NCBI RefSeq assembly: GCF_031202305.1
Contig: NZ_CP101731.1
Coordinates: 1,984,001 to 2,048,000 of the forward strand
Length of the DNA stretch: 64,000 nucleotides
Direction of reading: 5' to 3'
Source: Pelagibacterium sp. 26DY04
GTDB lineage: Bacteria; Pseudomonadota; Alphaproteobacteria; Rhizobiales; Devosiaceae
Part shown: piece by piece, positions 40,319 to 49,836 of the stretch
How positions within the stretch are numbered: position 1 is the stretch's first letter
Layout of the letters: the number at the start of each line of letters is the position of its first letter
Program-made: the position numbers and the translations under genes
The notes under the pieces: model-generated
What the model was told of the DNA's origin: nothing
Seen by the model: the letters and a program-made list of their open reading frames with translations, nothing else
The model's database searches: none

Positions 40319-41967
40319 ATGAGCGAAGACACGACCTTCGATTATCTCACCGATCCTGCATGTATGCCTGGCTCCAGCAGCACGCGCATGGCTCCGGCGC
40401 AGGTTCTGCCCAGGCTTGCCTTGGAAGAAACCCTGACGCCCGCACAAATGCAGCGGATCAAGAGCAGCACCGGCATGATGCTGCTCATCAAGGTGCCATC
40501 AGAAGATTGGATCATGCCCCTTGAAGAGTATCTTGCGACCGACCAGCCGCTTGGCTGTCTGCAGTTCTACCTCAAGGACGGCAGCGGGAGGCGCCGGCTC
40601 AGCAACGCCGGTTATGGGCTCCAAACCTTCCTTGAGTGGATCGCCTCAGGGAAAACCATGGTGGCCATCGCTCACAATCCTTCAGTCGACTTCCCCAAAG
40701 AGGTGATCTCGGCGGTTGATCTTACCGTCACCCTTGGCCCGCCATCAGCCCGGCTGGTGGCGCGCGCCATCCGGGCGGTAACCGGCAAGCGCGTCCGCCC
40801 GCTGCCCGATGACATCGCTGCAAGGCTTGGCTTCGTGGATCTGTGCGCCGCCATCCGCTCGGGATCGACATCAGCCCAATGCGTGGCCCGGCTCCAGCGC
40901 GCCGCAAGGGCAAGGACGGCAATCGAGGCCGTCCCAGTGGATGTGCCCGATATCAATGATCTCCATGGCTATGGAGAGGCCAAGGTTTGAGCGCAGGCGC
41001 TTCTGAACGACCTCTCGCTGTGGCGCGCCGGCCAGATCGCCTTTACCGATATCGAAAGCCGCGCTGTCCTCGGATCCGCTCCGGGGCTGGGCAAGACCAC
41101 CTTTGCCCGTTCCCTTGCCAGATCGGCCAACCTCCCCCTGTTCGCATCCTCCGTCGGTCAGTGGTTCTCCGGAGGAGGCAAAGGCCATCTGGGCGATGTG
41201 ATCAAGCAGATCGATGAGGTGTTCGGCGCAGCCGCCGCTGCGGCGCCCGCCATCCTCTTTCTTGATGAACTCGATGCCTTGCCCGACCGCCGCACGCTCA
41301 GCGACCGGGCCCGGGAATGGTGGACATCTGTGGTCACCCATGTCCTGACCAGACTCGATGGCGCAGCCTCGGCAACAGCCCAGGACCTGATCATCGTCGG
41401 CGCCACCAACTATCCCGAGCGGCTCGATGACGCCCTGCTGCGCCCCGGCAGGTTCTCCAGGGTGATCCGCATCGGACTGCCCTCCTCTGTCGAGCTTGTG
41501 GGCATCTTTCGCCAGCATCTGGGATCCGACCTGCCCGATACCGACCTGACGCTCCTGGGCCAGTTGGCCACGGGCGCTACCGGAGCCCATGTTGCAGGCT
41601 GGGTCAAAACCGCCCGCCGGCGGGCCCGCCAAGCGCAAAGGCCGCTGCACATGGGGGACCTCCTCGCTCTGGTCGCTCCCGAAGAGACGCGCCCAGCCGA
41701 GGAGGTCCGGCGCGTTGCCGTCCATGAGGCCGCCCACGCGGTCACCGGGCACCTGCTCGGCCTGCCCCCGGTCAGCGGGATCTCCATCGTGCGGCGCGGA
41801 GACATTGGCGGCTACTCTGCCCTGGAAGACGATGGATCTTCGGTTCTTACCTGCAGGGATATCGGGGCCTTTATCCAGATGCACCTGGCCGGCCGCTGTG
41901 CCGAGATCGTCTTCTTCGGTGAGGCCTCCTCAGGCGCCGTAACGGTTCCGATCTGGCACGGGGCGCC
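40319..41967 (+). pseudogene. AAA+ ATPase/FtsH-like metalloprotease gene, broken by TGA and frameshift and 3'-truncated
   Basis: A decayed AAA+ gene. The N-terminal domain (40319-40987) ends GYGEAKV, then TGA at 40988 replaces what is probably TGG (Trp), and the same frame continues AQALLNDLSLW. Then follow Walker A SAPGLGKTTFARSL, Walker B ILFLDELDALPD, sensor region GATNYPERLDDALL and Arg finger RPGRFSR. An M41-like domain retains HEAAH (HExxH). Near 41938 one base appears lost: the next frame reads NGSDLARG, the family continuation. It then runs into an RpiR fragment. Related full-length proteins are common in Hyphomicrobiales. Confidence 0.85.
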
Positions 41968-42423
41968 CAACGCGTCGAGGTGTTCGGTATCGGCTCTGCC
42001 GCGCCGATTGCCGAGGACGCCAATTACCGGCTCTTGCGCATTGGCATCAATTCGCGCGCGACGGTGGACAGTCATGTCCAGGCCATCACGGCATCACTGG
42101 CTGAACCCAACGTAGCAGTTTTAACCATCTCCCACTCGGGCAGCACGGTCGAGACCCTCACAGCGACCCAGCTCGCCAAGGAGGCAGGCGCAACGACCAT
42201 CGCGATCACCAATTTCGGCAAATCACCGCTGCTGGCTCATAGCGATATCGTGCTCAACACGCTGGCCCGCGAGACCCACTTCCGCACCGAGGCCATGACG
42301 AGCCGCATTGCCCAGCTTGCGATTGTCGATACGCTCATCGCTTCCCTGGCGTTGGCCGACTACGACCGTTCACTCTCAACGCTAAACCACACGTTCGAGG
42401 TTCTCTCCAGCAAGCGTCTCTAG
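41965..42423 (+). pseudogene. MurR/RpiR family regulator, SIS-domain fragment (5'-truncated)
   Basis: About 150 residues of the C-terminal SIS sugar-phosphate-binding domain of an RpiR-type regulator. Visible motifs are VEVFGIGSAAPIAEDANYRL, LTISHSGSTVETLTATQLAK and ATTIAITNFGKSPLL. The N-terminal HTH domain is absent: upstream sequence in the same frame is AAA/M41 sequence (NGSDLARGA). GTG at 41980 could start a short protein, but this is a fragment. The junction implies a deletion between two formerly separate genes. Confidence 0.88.
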
Positions 42424-42432
42424 CAACTGTGT

Positions 42433-42930
42433 CTATGAGCCGATCTGCGGCTGCGATGGTCTGCCCGTTTTAAAGATGGCGTTTGCGATGGTTATCAGCT
42501 TGCGGGTGATGGCCACGATAATGAGTTTGTGGGGCTTTCCCCGCTCTTTGAGCCGTCTTGCGATCGGTTTTAGAACTGGGTTGTGACAGGCAGCTGCGAG
42601 TGCGGCCTGGAATAGCACATGGCGCAGCGCCCTCCGTCCTCCTGCGATTGCGCGCGTACCCCGCATCGTTCCGCTATCGTGAGACACCGGGGCGAGGCCT
42701 GTCATAGCTGCGGCCTCGCCTGCAGTCATACCGAGTTCCGGCATTTTTTCTGCGATCAGCATTGCCGCGGAAACCGGACCGATGCCGGGAATGGATTGCA
42801 GGAGCTTTGCTTTGGTGGCGGAATTCTCTTCCTGTGCGATGACACTTTCAATCCGTCGCTCGATGTCACAGACTTGGGTGTCCAGCATGACCTTGAGGCC
42901 CTGATCCATGCCCTCATGCGCGTAACCTGC
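42433..42930 (-). pseudogene. IS110 family transposase, C-terminal fragment
   Basis: Codes for about 160 residues of the C-terminal Transposase_20 domain of an IS110-type enzyme. LLQSIPGIGPVSAAMLIAE and MTGLAPVSHDSGTMRGTRAI are characteristic, with GRRALRHVLFQAALAA near the end. The N-terminal DEDD catalytic domain is missing: upstream sequence reaches the autotransporter stop (42931-42933) within eight codons. Its frame is open from there, so the autotransporter end and the IS110 fragment abut directly. Inactive remnant. Confidence 0.9.
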
Positions 42931-45900
42931 CTAGAATCGGACGTTCAGGTTTGCCCTAAACCCATGATCGTAGGCATCAGAGGCGAGTTGGCCTTGATAG
43001 GAGATGCCGAACCTTGCTTCGGGCTTCGGGCTTCGGGCGTCAGGTCCAGATCGAGACCAGCTTCTATGACTGCGCTATCCCTAGCGATCGGTGACCCGGC
43101 AATGGAGAAGGCGTCGCTGCCCGAGAAGGCCTGCGCGCTTTGAGGCGTCACATCACCGAAGGTGTGTCGCCAGCCGACCATGCCGTGCAGCCGGGCCTCG
43201 ATCGTGCCGAAGTCCATCGCATGCTCGCCGCGAAGACCGAGCGTGGTAAAGGTCACGTCCGTGTTTTCGCCAGAGCCCGACAGCGCCGCAGCACCGCCCT
43301 GTTCGGCAAAGCTGTCGGTAACATGTCTCACATGGGCGAGATGTCGTAGCCAAGCTCGCCGAAGAATTGGAAGGTGCCGGCGCCGTAATCGGCCGAGAGA
43401 GAGTCGGTGAGTCCGGGAATGGAGACTGAGCGGTTGGTGTCAATATCGTGCCAGGTATAGGTAGCGCCAGTACGGAATGCGATTTCGCCCCATTGGGTGC
43501 CACCATAAAGCCCAAGATGATAATTATCGCTCGAGCCTGATGAGGCGCGATCATCGGCATCGAAGCGCGAATGGCCGTAGCCGGCAAGAACACCCACCCG
43601 CCAGTCGCCAGCCATGGTATCGGCGCCGATCAGCAGGCCGCCGGTCGAACGGTCGAGGCTTGCCGCATTGCCGTCGCTGTCGGTCGAGCCCCAGGAGCCA
43701 AAGCCGGAAGTCCAGACCGCCGGCCCGCCATGATCGGCAGAGACCAGCACCGGTGTCTCGCCCGACCCATAAGCCAGCACCGGCGTGAGTGCCGCCCCCG
43801 CATCGCCGAAGGCGGCGCGAATGCGATCATTGGCCGCGTTGCGGACAAAGCGGCTGTCCTCGACCAGCGCGGTCCTTGCCGAGGCATGGATCTCGCCGGA
43901 CAGAGCATCGAAGCTGCCACGGATGAGGTCGTCATCATCGGCCAGCTGGGCGATGGCGTCATAGACCGCGTGCCCGGCATCGATCCCGATGCTTTCGACC
44001 CCGCCGGCCGTGGCGGTCTGGTTGGCGGTAAGCGCTACGGAGGCGAACTCCCGGTCGTTGCGCGCCAGGTCGAGATCGATAGTTCCAGCGTCATGGTCAT
44101 AGATCAGATCGGGCGTGAGGAAGCGGAAATTTGATGCGACTTCATCAAACTCGCCAACCAGGGTACCGGCGGACAGGATCGTATAGGTGGAGCGCAGATC
44201 GTAGCCTCCTTCGGCACCGACATGAGCGACTGTGCCGCCATTGAGTGTGGCCGCTCCCGTTACCCTCACCAGATCGCTGTCTGTTCCTTCCGGATTGACT
44301 TCAACCTCAAAGCGCGAGCCGCTCCCAAAGGTCAGATCCCCATCCACCGTCAGCGTGCCGATGGAATTGCCCGGAGCCAGGCTTCCGCCGGATGTGATCA
44401 GGGTGTCACCCACGGTGCCCGAGCCGCCCAGCACTGTGCCATCGCCAACCGCGACGGCGCCACCAAGTGCGCCATCGTCATCGGCATTGCCCACCAGCAG
44501 CGTGCCGGCATTGATTTCCGTCGTGCCGGCAAAGCCGGCGCTGTCGCCGGTCAGCACGACGGTGCCTTCGCCATCAAGCGAGAACAGGCCCTCTCCCGAG
44601 AGGGTACCTCCATAGGTGGCGTTGCTAGCGTCGGTGAAGCTGAGGACGGTGCCGGCGGCGATATCGGCATCGCCGGTAAAGCGAGCGGCCGCGGTCGTCA
44701 GGCCGCCGTCGGCAAGGGTCCAGTCGAGCTGCGAGGCACCTTCGAGCGTGAGCGTTCCGGCGCCCTGCTTCTCCATCGTGCCCTGAACGCCGGCGAGGCC
44801 GGTGATATCGCCGGCAAGGCTGGCATTGGTCGCCTGCTCGAAGGTGACGGTTCCGGCATTGGCAATATTGCCGGATATGGACCCGGCGTCGCCAATCAGC
44901 ACCCCATCTTGGACAAGAGTATCGCCATAGGCGTTCTCGCCGGAAAGCACCAGCGTGCCGGCGCCATCCTTGATCAGATCGCCCGAACCCGAAACCGTGC
45001 CAGACAGATCGAGCGCTCTGCCGTCCGCAACGGCAAACCGGCCAGTCGCCTTGAGGTCTATCGTGCGGGCGCTGGCCATATCGGCGGCTGTTGCCAGCGT
45101 GCCGCCGGCAAAGGTCAACCCGCCAGAGGCCGAGCCCAGATTATCGTCCTCGGAAACCTCCACCACGCCCGCGGCGATTGTCGTGCCGCCCGAATAGGTG
45201 TTGGCGCCAGAAAGCACCAGCGTGCCATCCTGGGTCTTGGTGATGCCGCCGGTGCCGGCAATCTCGCTTGCGATCTCGGCGCTGTCGGCCAGAACGCGGA
45301 TCTCCGATCCTCCGGCCAGCGTTTGCAGCCTACCATTGCCCTCAAGCCGAAAGCCGTCATCGATAAATTGCAGACCGGTAAAGCCGTGGGTGCCGTCCAC
45401 GGCGATGGTGCCGCCGGCGAAATTGCCCGGCTGGTTCTTGAACACCGCATGGTTGCCGGCCCAGGCGGAACCAATCACCCCGTCCTGATTCAGCCATTGC
45501 AGGTTCGTTGCGTTCCAGGTGCCGTCACCGCCCTGCCAATGCTGGAGCGTGTCGTCGCCCGCCGGGGCCACAAACAGGTCGACATTGCCACCGTCTGCCT
45601 GGACCTCATAGGCGGCAGGATCGGCGAGCGAGGGTGTGACGCCGATCGTCAGCCCGTCGCCGGTCAGCGCGCCGCGATAGGTCATCAGGCGATAATATCC
45701 GATGCCGACCATGCCGTCAGCGGTATCGCCGCTCTGGGCAAGGTTCAGCGTGCCGTCCAGGATCAAATCACCCGTGACATCGATCCGGTCGCCGGTTCCG
45801 GGCGAGCCGGCCGAAGAGCCCGCAGCGCCCAACTCGTAATCGAGGATCGATCCCGACGACAGTTCCAGGTTGCCGTCGACGCTCAGCGTGCCGATGGAAT

Positions 45901-48286
45901 TGCCCGGCGCGATCGTGCCGCCATCGGCAACCGTTGTCATGCCCACCGTGCCCGAACCGCCAAGCGTGGCGCCGTCAGCGACTGTGACCGCTCCTGAAAT
46001 ACTGGCCGAGGAATAACCCGCGCCACCCACTACGAGAGTGCCCGCTTCGACGGTCGTGCCGCCGGTATAGGTGTTCGCTCCATTGAGGGTCAGCGTGCCG
46101 GTGCCAGTCTTGGTCAGCGAACCGCCCGTGCCGTCCCTATAGCCGCCATCCTGAATAACGCCCCCGATCGTGTCGTTTCGATTGAGGCCACCCAGCGTCA
46201 AGGTGTTGGCGCCGAGATAAACCATGTCGGCGCCCGAAAGCGAACCGATGGCAAGGTCGCCGGTATGCTCCGAAATGTCGACCACGCTCGTGCCGTCGCT
46301 TGTTACGATCGCATTATCGCCGGTGCTGTCATCCCCAAACCGGAGGATCGTGCCGGAAGCGTTGGTCAGGATTGCATTTCCCGCGGACGCATTGCGGGCA
46401 AAGTGCAAGTATCCACTGGTGCTGTCGATCCTCGAAGCGGCGGCGTTGGCATTGTCGGTGAAAATTATCCCGCCATCGTTGTCTATAACTGCGGTTGCCG
46501 CACTGGAGTCGTCATAAAAGTAGATGTTGTCGTAGCTGGAGTTGTTGTCGATCGTGGCGCTGCCTGCGTCGGCTCCATTCGCGAAAATTAGCCTTGCCCG
46601 TTGAGCCATCGTGATATTCAAGGCTTCGGCGCTGACGCCGGCGCCCTCGAAGCTTAGTTGCGAGATAAAGGATGTTAGAGGGTCTTCCAGTGTAACCGGC
46701 CCCGTTCCCAGCGCTCCCGTGGCCGCGACGACCAAGAAGCCGTCTTCAACCCGCGTGCCGCCCGAATAGGTGTTGGCGCCGGTGAGCGTCAGCGTGTCTT
46801 CGCCAGATTTGATGACATGGCCGTCACCGCTGATCGTGCTGGCATAGGTGCCGGGGCTCGCTTGATCAAAAGTTACGCTCGGCGTCGCGCCGGAAGCCGG
46901 GGCGAATGTCAGATCACCGCCGAAGCTGCCGGTATCGCCGATCAGCGTTCCATCCGTGATGGTCCAGTCCTGATTGCCAGTCCGCGTCAGCACCCAGGTG
47001 CTTGATCCGGTTTTCTCGAACGTCTCGAAGCCGATGAATTCATCCGTGGCGCCCGCCGTTCCGGTGTCCACGATCTTGCTGACATCGAACAGATCGGTGG
47101 GATCGGTGTCGCCGCCCAGCGCAAAGGTGTCGGCGGTGCCGCCGGCCTCTACATTCCCCGTGAACTCAAAGCCATCGCGCAGCTCCAGCCGATTGCTGCC
47201 GCCGATGAAGGTGATGGCGTTGGCTTGCCGTGAAGCGGTCGAACCACCGGCGATCAGGCCGCTATTGATGACCGAGAGGTCAGCGCCAATAATGCCGGCA
47301 CCGCCATCGCCCCGTGCGGGTTCATCAGGCACAAAGCCCGGCGCTCCTCCGCTTCCGGTGCCCCCAGCAGGTGCTGAAATTCCGCCACCAATCCACCCCT
47401 CACTATCCCCACCCTGAATGGTCCCGGCATTGTCAACGCTGCCACCGCCTGAAAGCCGCAGGCCCGCACCACCATCGCCGACCTCACTCCCATAGCCGCC
47501 CTCTATCACGGCATCAATGTTGAGGATGACGGCCACCGTGCTATCGCTTGCCGAGACAACGCCGTCGCCGCCAGAACCGTCCATATCGCTCCCGGTCCCA
47601 CCGGTGATCGACCCCGCGCCGCCCAGGCGCAGGTCGACCGAGGCACCGTCCGTCACCACCACGCCTGCACCACCACCGCCGCCGCCGACGCCGCCAGCGA
47701 TCCCTCCCTCGACCGAGAGTGTGGGGGCCGCATCTCTCCCGGTGACAAACAGACCCGCGCCACCACCACCGCCGCCGCTGCGCATCGCTCCCTCGCCGCC
47801 CTCACCCCCTTGCCAGATTGTGCCGGCGTCCAGGACATATTCAGCGGTTCTGGAACTGTCGTCGATTAGGGCAGCATCACCGCCAGCACCACCACCGCCA
47901 CCGGCATCGCCAACGCTACCCGCGCCGCCTGCGCCACCATGCATGTCGCCGACCGTGCCGGCCACCGGCCTGCCACCATGGGCGCCCCCTCCGCCACCGC
48001 CGCCAGCATTGCCGCCCCCATCGCCGTCGCCACCCGGCGCGACACCGCCAGCCCCGCCTGAACCCGCGCCAGCACCTGTTCCATCAGAACCGTCCTGTCC
48101 GGGAGAACCGCCCGTGCCGCCTTGAACGCCGCCAAATTCTTCGCCTTCACCGCCTGTGGCGTGGCCCAGGCTTTGCCCCTGCAGCGGCAGTGCCATGCCC
48201 AGCATCAAAGCCAGCGCGGTCCCGGCAAGCAGAAGGTGCCTGCGCCGCTTTGCCCAATTGCCGTGGTTGATCGATGCCCTGCCCAT
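42931..48286 (-). pseudogene. Autotransporter (type V secretion) with C-terminal barrel interrupted twice
   Basis: A large autotransporter. The signal peptide after a basic N-terminus reads LLLAGTALALMLGMALP. A very Gly-rich passenger start (about residues 35-330) precedes repeats of the autotransporter-associated beta-strand type (LTLTGANTYSGGT, LTLNGANTYTGGT, LVLSGANTYSGGT), then the barrel from about residue 1400. The main frame stops at GYDISPM (TGA at 43328). The next frame resumes RHVTDSFAEQGGAAALSGSG to LTPEA, then a third frame gives FGISYQGQLASDAYDHG and ends NLNVRF, with the terminal Phe expected of a barrel. As it stands the barrel cannot be completed. Confidence 0.9.
43016..43038 (-). 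repeat. Three tandem 7-bp units in the autotransporter barrel
   Basis: CTTCGGG occurs three times in tandem (43017-43037 on the plus strand; GCCCGAA on the coding strand). With one unit, or with four, LTPEA reads in frame into the barrel end FGISYQGQ. With the three present the frame is lost. This is a slipped-strand type tract. Confidence 0.75.
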
Positions 48287-48365
48287 AATGCCCCCTTCAA
48301 TTCAAGTACACGCGCAACACGGGCCGCTCCGGCGCTTGCCGGAAACAGCCCGTGCTCGATTCAAA

Positions 48366-48645
48366 TTTGTTCCCACGCCCCATCAGCTCATAGCCGACCG
48401 CGCCTATGAGCTCAGAGACTGGCTGGCCGAACGCGGCTGCCAAGCCGTCATCCCGCCAAAATCCGACCCGCAAGCACCCACATGCATGGGACAGGATCGC
48501 CTACAAAAGCCGAAATCTTATCGAGCGGATGTTCTGCCGCCTCAAGGACTTCCGCCGCATCGCAACACGCTACGACAAACGTGCCGACACCTTCCTGTCC
48601 GCCGTCTTCGTCGCCGCTACTATCATCTGGCGGCTCAATTGAGTC
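48366..48645 (+). pseudogene. IS5 family transposase, C-terminal fragment with frameshift
   Basis: The first frame gives LIADRAYELRDWLAERGCQ and VIPPKSD (the second catalytic Asp region). After an apparent extra C near 48467 the next frame continues KHPHAWDRIAYKSRNLIERM and FCRLKDFRRIATRYDKRA to WRLN-stop, with the catalytic Glu in NLIER. The N-terminal half is missing. It lies directly upstream of the autotransporter start, leaving less than 80 bp for that gene's promoter. Confidence 0.85.
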
Positions 48646-48656
48646 CCGACCCTAGA

Positions 48657-49265
48657 GCGGAATCCCATCGGTCTGCAGCGGCGAAGTAGGTTGGCACATT
48701 CTTCGGGCGTGAAAGCTTCCACGGTTCGTTCTGCCGCTTTGCGGAGCATCGCCTTGAGTTTGGAGAAGGCGTTTTCAATCGGAGGTCGTCCATAAGTTTC
48801 GAACGCGATGGGGTTGACCGATCCGTTGAGAACGAACGGCGCGATCATGCCTCGCTACGTCAGTACGCCTACGAAAGGTGGTCGTGCGCCAGTGGCCATG
48901 AGGTGCACCGGTCCGCAGGTTCGCCTCGGGGTGCACGACCATGCGTGCGAACCATATTGGTCTTTGCGCAGGTCTCATCGATGAACACCGGCCTGGCCGG
49001 TCAAGATCAAGCTGCCCCTCGAACCGCTCCTGCCGCTGTTTCAGGTTGTTAGCCGGTCATGCTCGGACGTGTGGAGTGTCTTTTTCGTGATGGCGTGACG
49101 CACAAAGAAGCGCTCAATCGTGCCGAAGCCGAAACGGTAACCGCGCGCGCTCAAAGCCCACCACAACTCCTCGATCGTCATGTCGGGCATCTCCTCGAGC
49201 AGCGATAGGATCAAAGCCTTACAGGCATCAATGCGTCCGGACCCACGATAACCTCCCCCAAAGGG
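48657..49265 (-). pseudogene. IS630 family transposase relic with several frameshifts and deletions
   Basis: Read on the minus strand, the 5' part gives RIDACKALILSLLEEMPDMT, IEELWWALSARGYRFG and TIERFFVRHAITKKT (HTH region), then a stop. VFIDETCAKTNMVRTHGRA follows (catalytic Asp), then in other frames GAPHGHWRTTTF, MIAPFVLNGSVNPIAFETY and PPIENAFSKLKAMLRKA (catalytic Glu) with FTPEECANLL. At least two internal deletions and several frame changes are present. Outer boundaries are approximate. Confidence 0.85.
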
Positions 49266-49386
49266 GATTTGTAGCTGCCTGCTTATTTAGTCTAACGTGT
49301 CATTCATGCGTCTGAATCTGCAGTTCCCCTGCTGATGAAGGGCGCAGGCCTCACGAGAGACGACACGACAGAAGGAAGGGGATGCA

Positions 49387-49833
49387 ATGCAGCTCACAGT
49401 CAATGGATCATCACATGATGTCGAGGTGGAGCCCGATACCCCTCTTTTATGGGTCATTCGGGAAGAATTGGGACTGACCGGCACCAAATATGGTTGCGGG
49501 GTCGCCCAATGTGGTGCCTGCACGGTATTGGTTGATGGTTCTCCCAGGAGGTCGTGCATCACACCGGCCAGCACGGTCGAGGGAGCGGACATTCGCACCA
49601 TCGAAACGGTTGAGGAAACCGAAACCGGCCGCCGCGTCGTGGAGGCTTGGGTCGCAAACCAGGTGCCTCAGTGCGGGTATTGCCAGTCCGGCCAGGTCAT
49701 GGCCGCGACAGCCTTGTTGACCAACAATCCCAATCCCACCGATGAGGAAATCGGATCGGCAATGACCAATCTGTGCCGCTGCGGAACCTACAACAAGATT
49801 CGCGCTGCCGTGCGCACTGCTGCGGAGGCCTGA
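49387..49833 (+). CDS. iorA: Isoquinoline 1-oxidoreductase-type iron-sulfur subunit
   Basis: A 148-residue protein with two [2Fe-2S] domains that passes electrons from the molybdopterin subunit. The plant-type cluster is in YGCGVAQCGACTVLVDG, with its fourth Cys in SCITP. The helical-domain cluster is in QCGYCQSGQ and LCRCGTYNKI. AAGGAAGGGG precedes the ATG. It lies 3 bp before the large subunit. The isoquinoline substrate is implied only by family naming. Confidence 0.93.
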   Translation: MQLTVNGSSHDVEVEPDTPLLWVIREELGLTGTKYGCGVAQCGACTVLVDGSPRRSCITPASTVEGADIRTIETVEETETGRRVVEAWVANQVPQCGYCQSGQVMAATALLTNNPNPTDEEIGSAMTNLCRCGTYNKIRAAVRTAAEA

Positions 49834-49836
49834 TCG

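Noticed and set aside
43016..43038. The 7-bp repeats as a proven phase-variation switch
   Set aside because: The frame logic fits, but a second break in the barrel at about 43330 means the gene is not simply switchable now, so I report only a candidate.
44222..45997. A 591-codon open frame opposite the autotransporter
   Set aside because: Shadow of the repetitive Gly-rich passenger; the mirror repeats explain its length.
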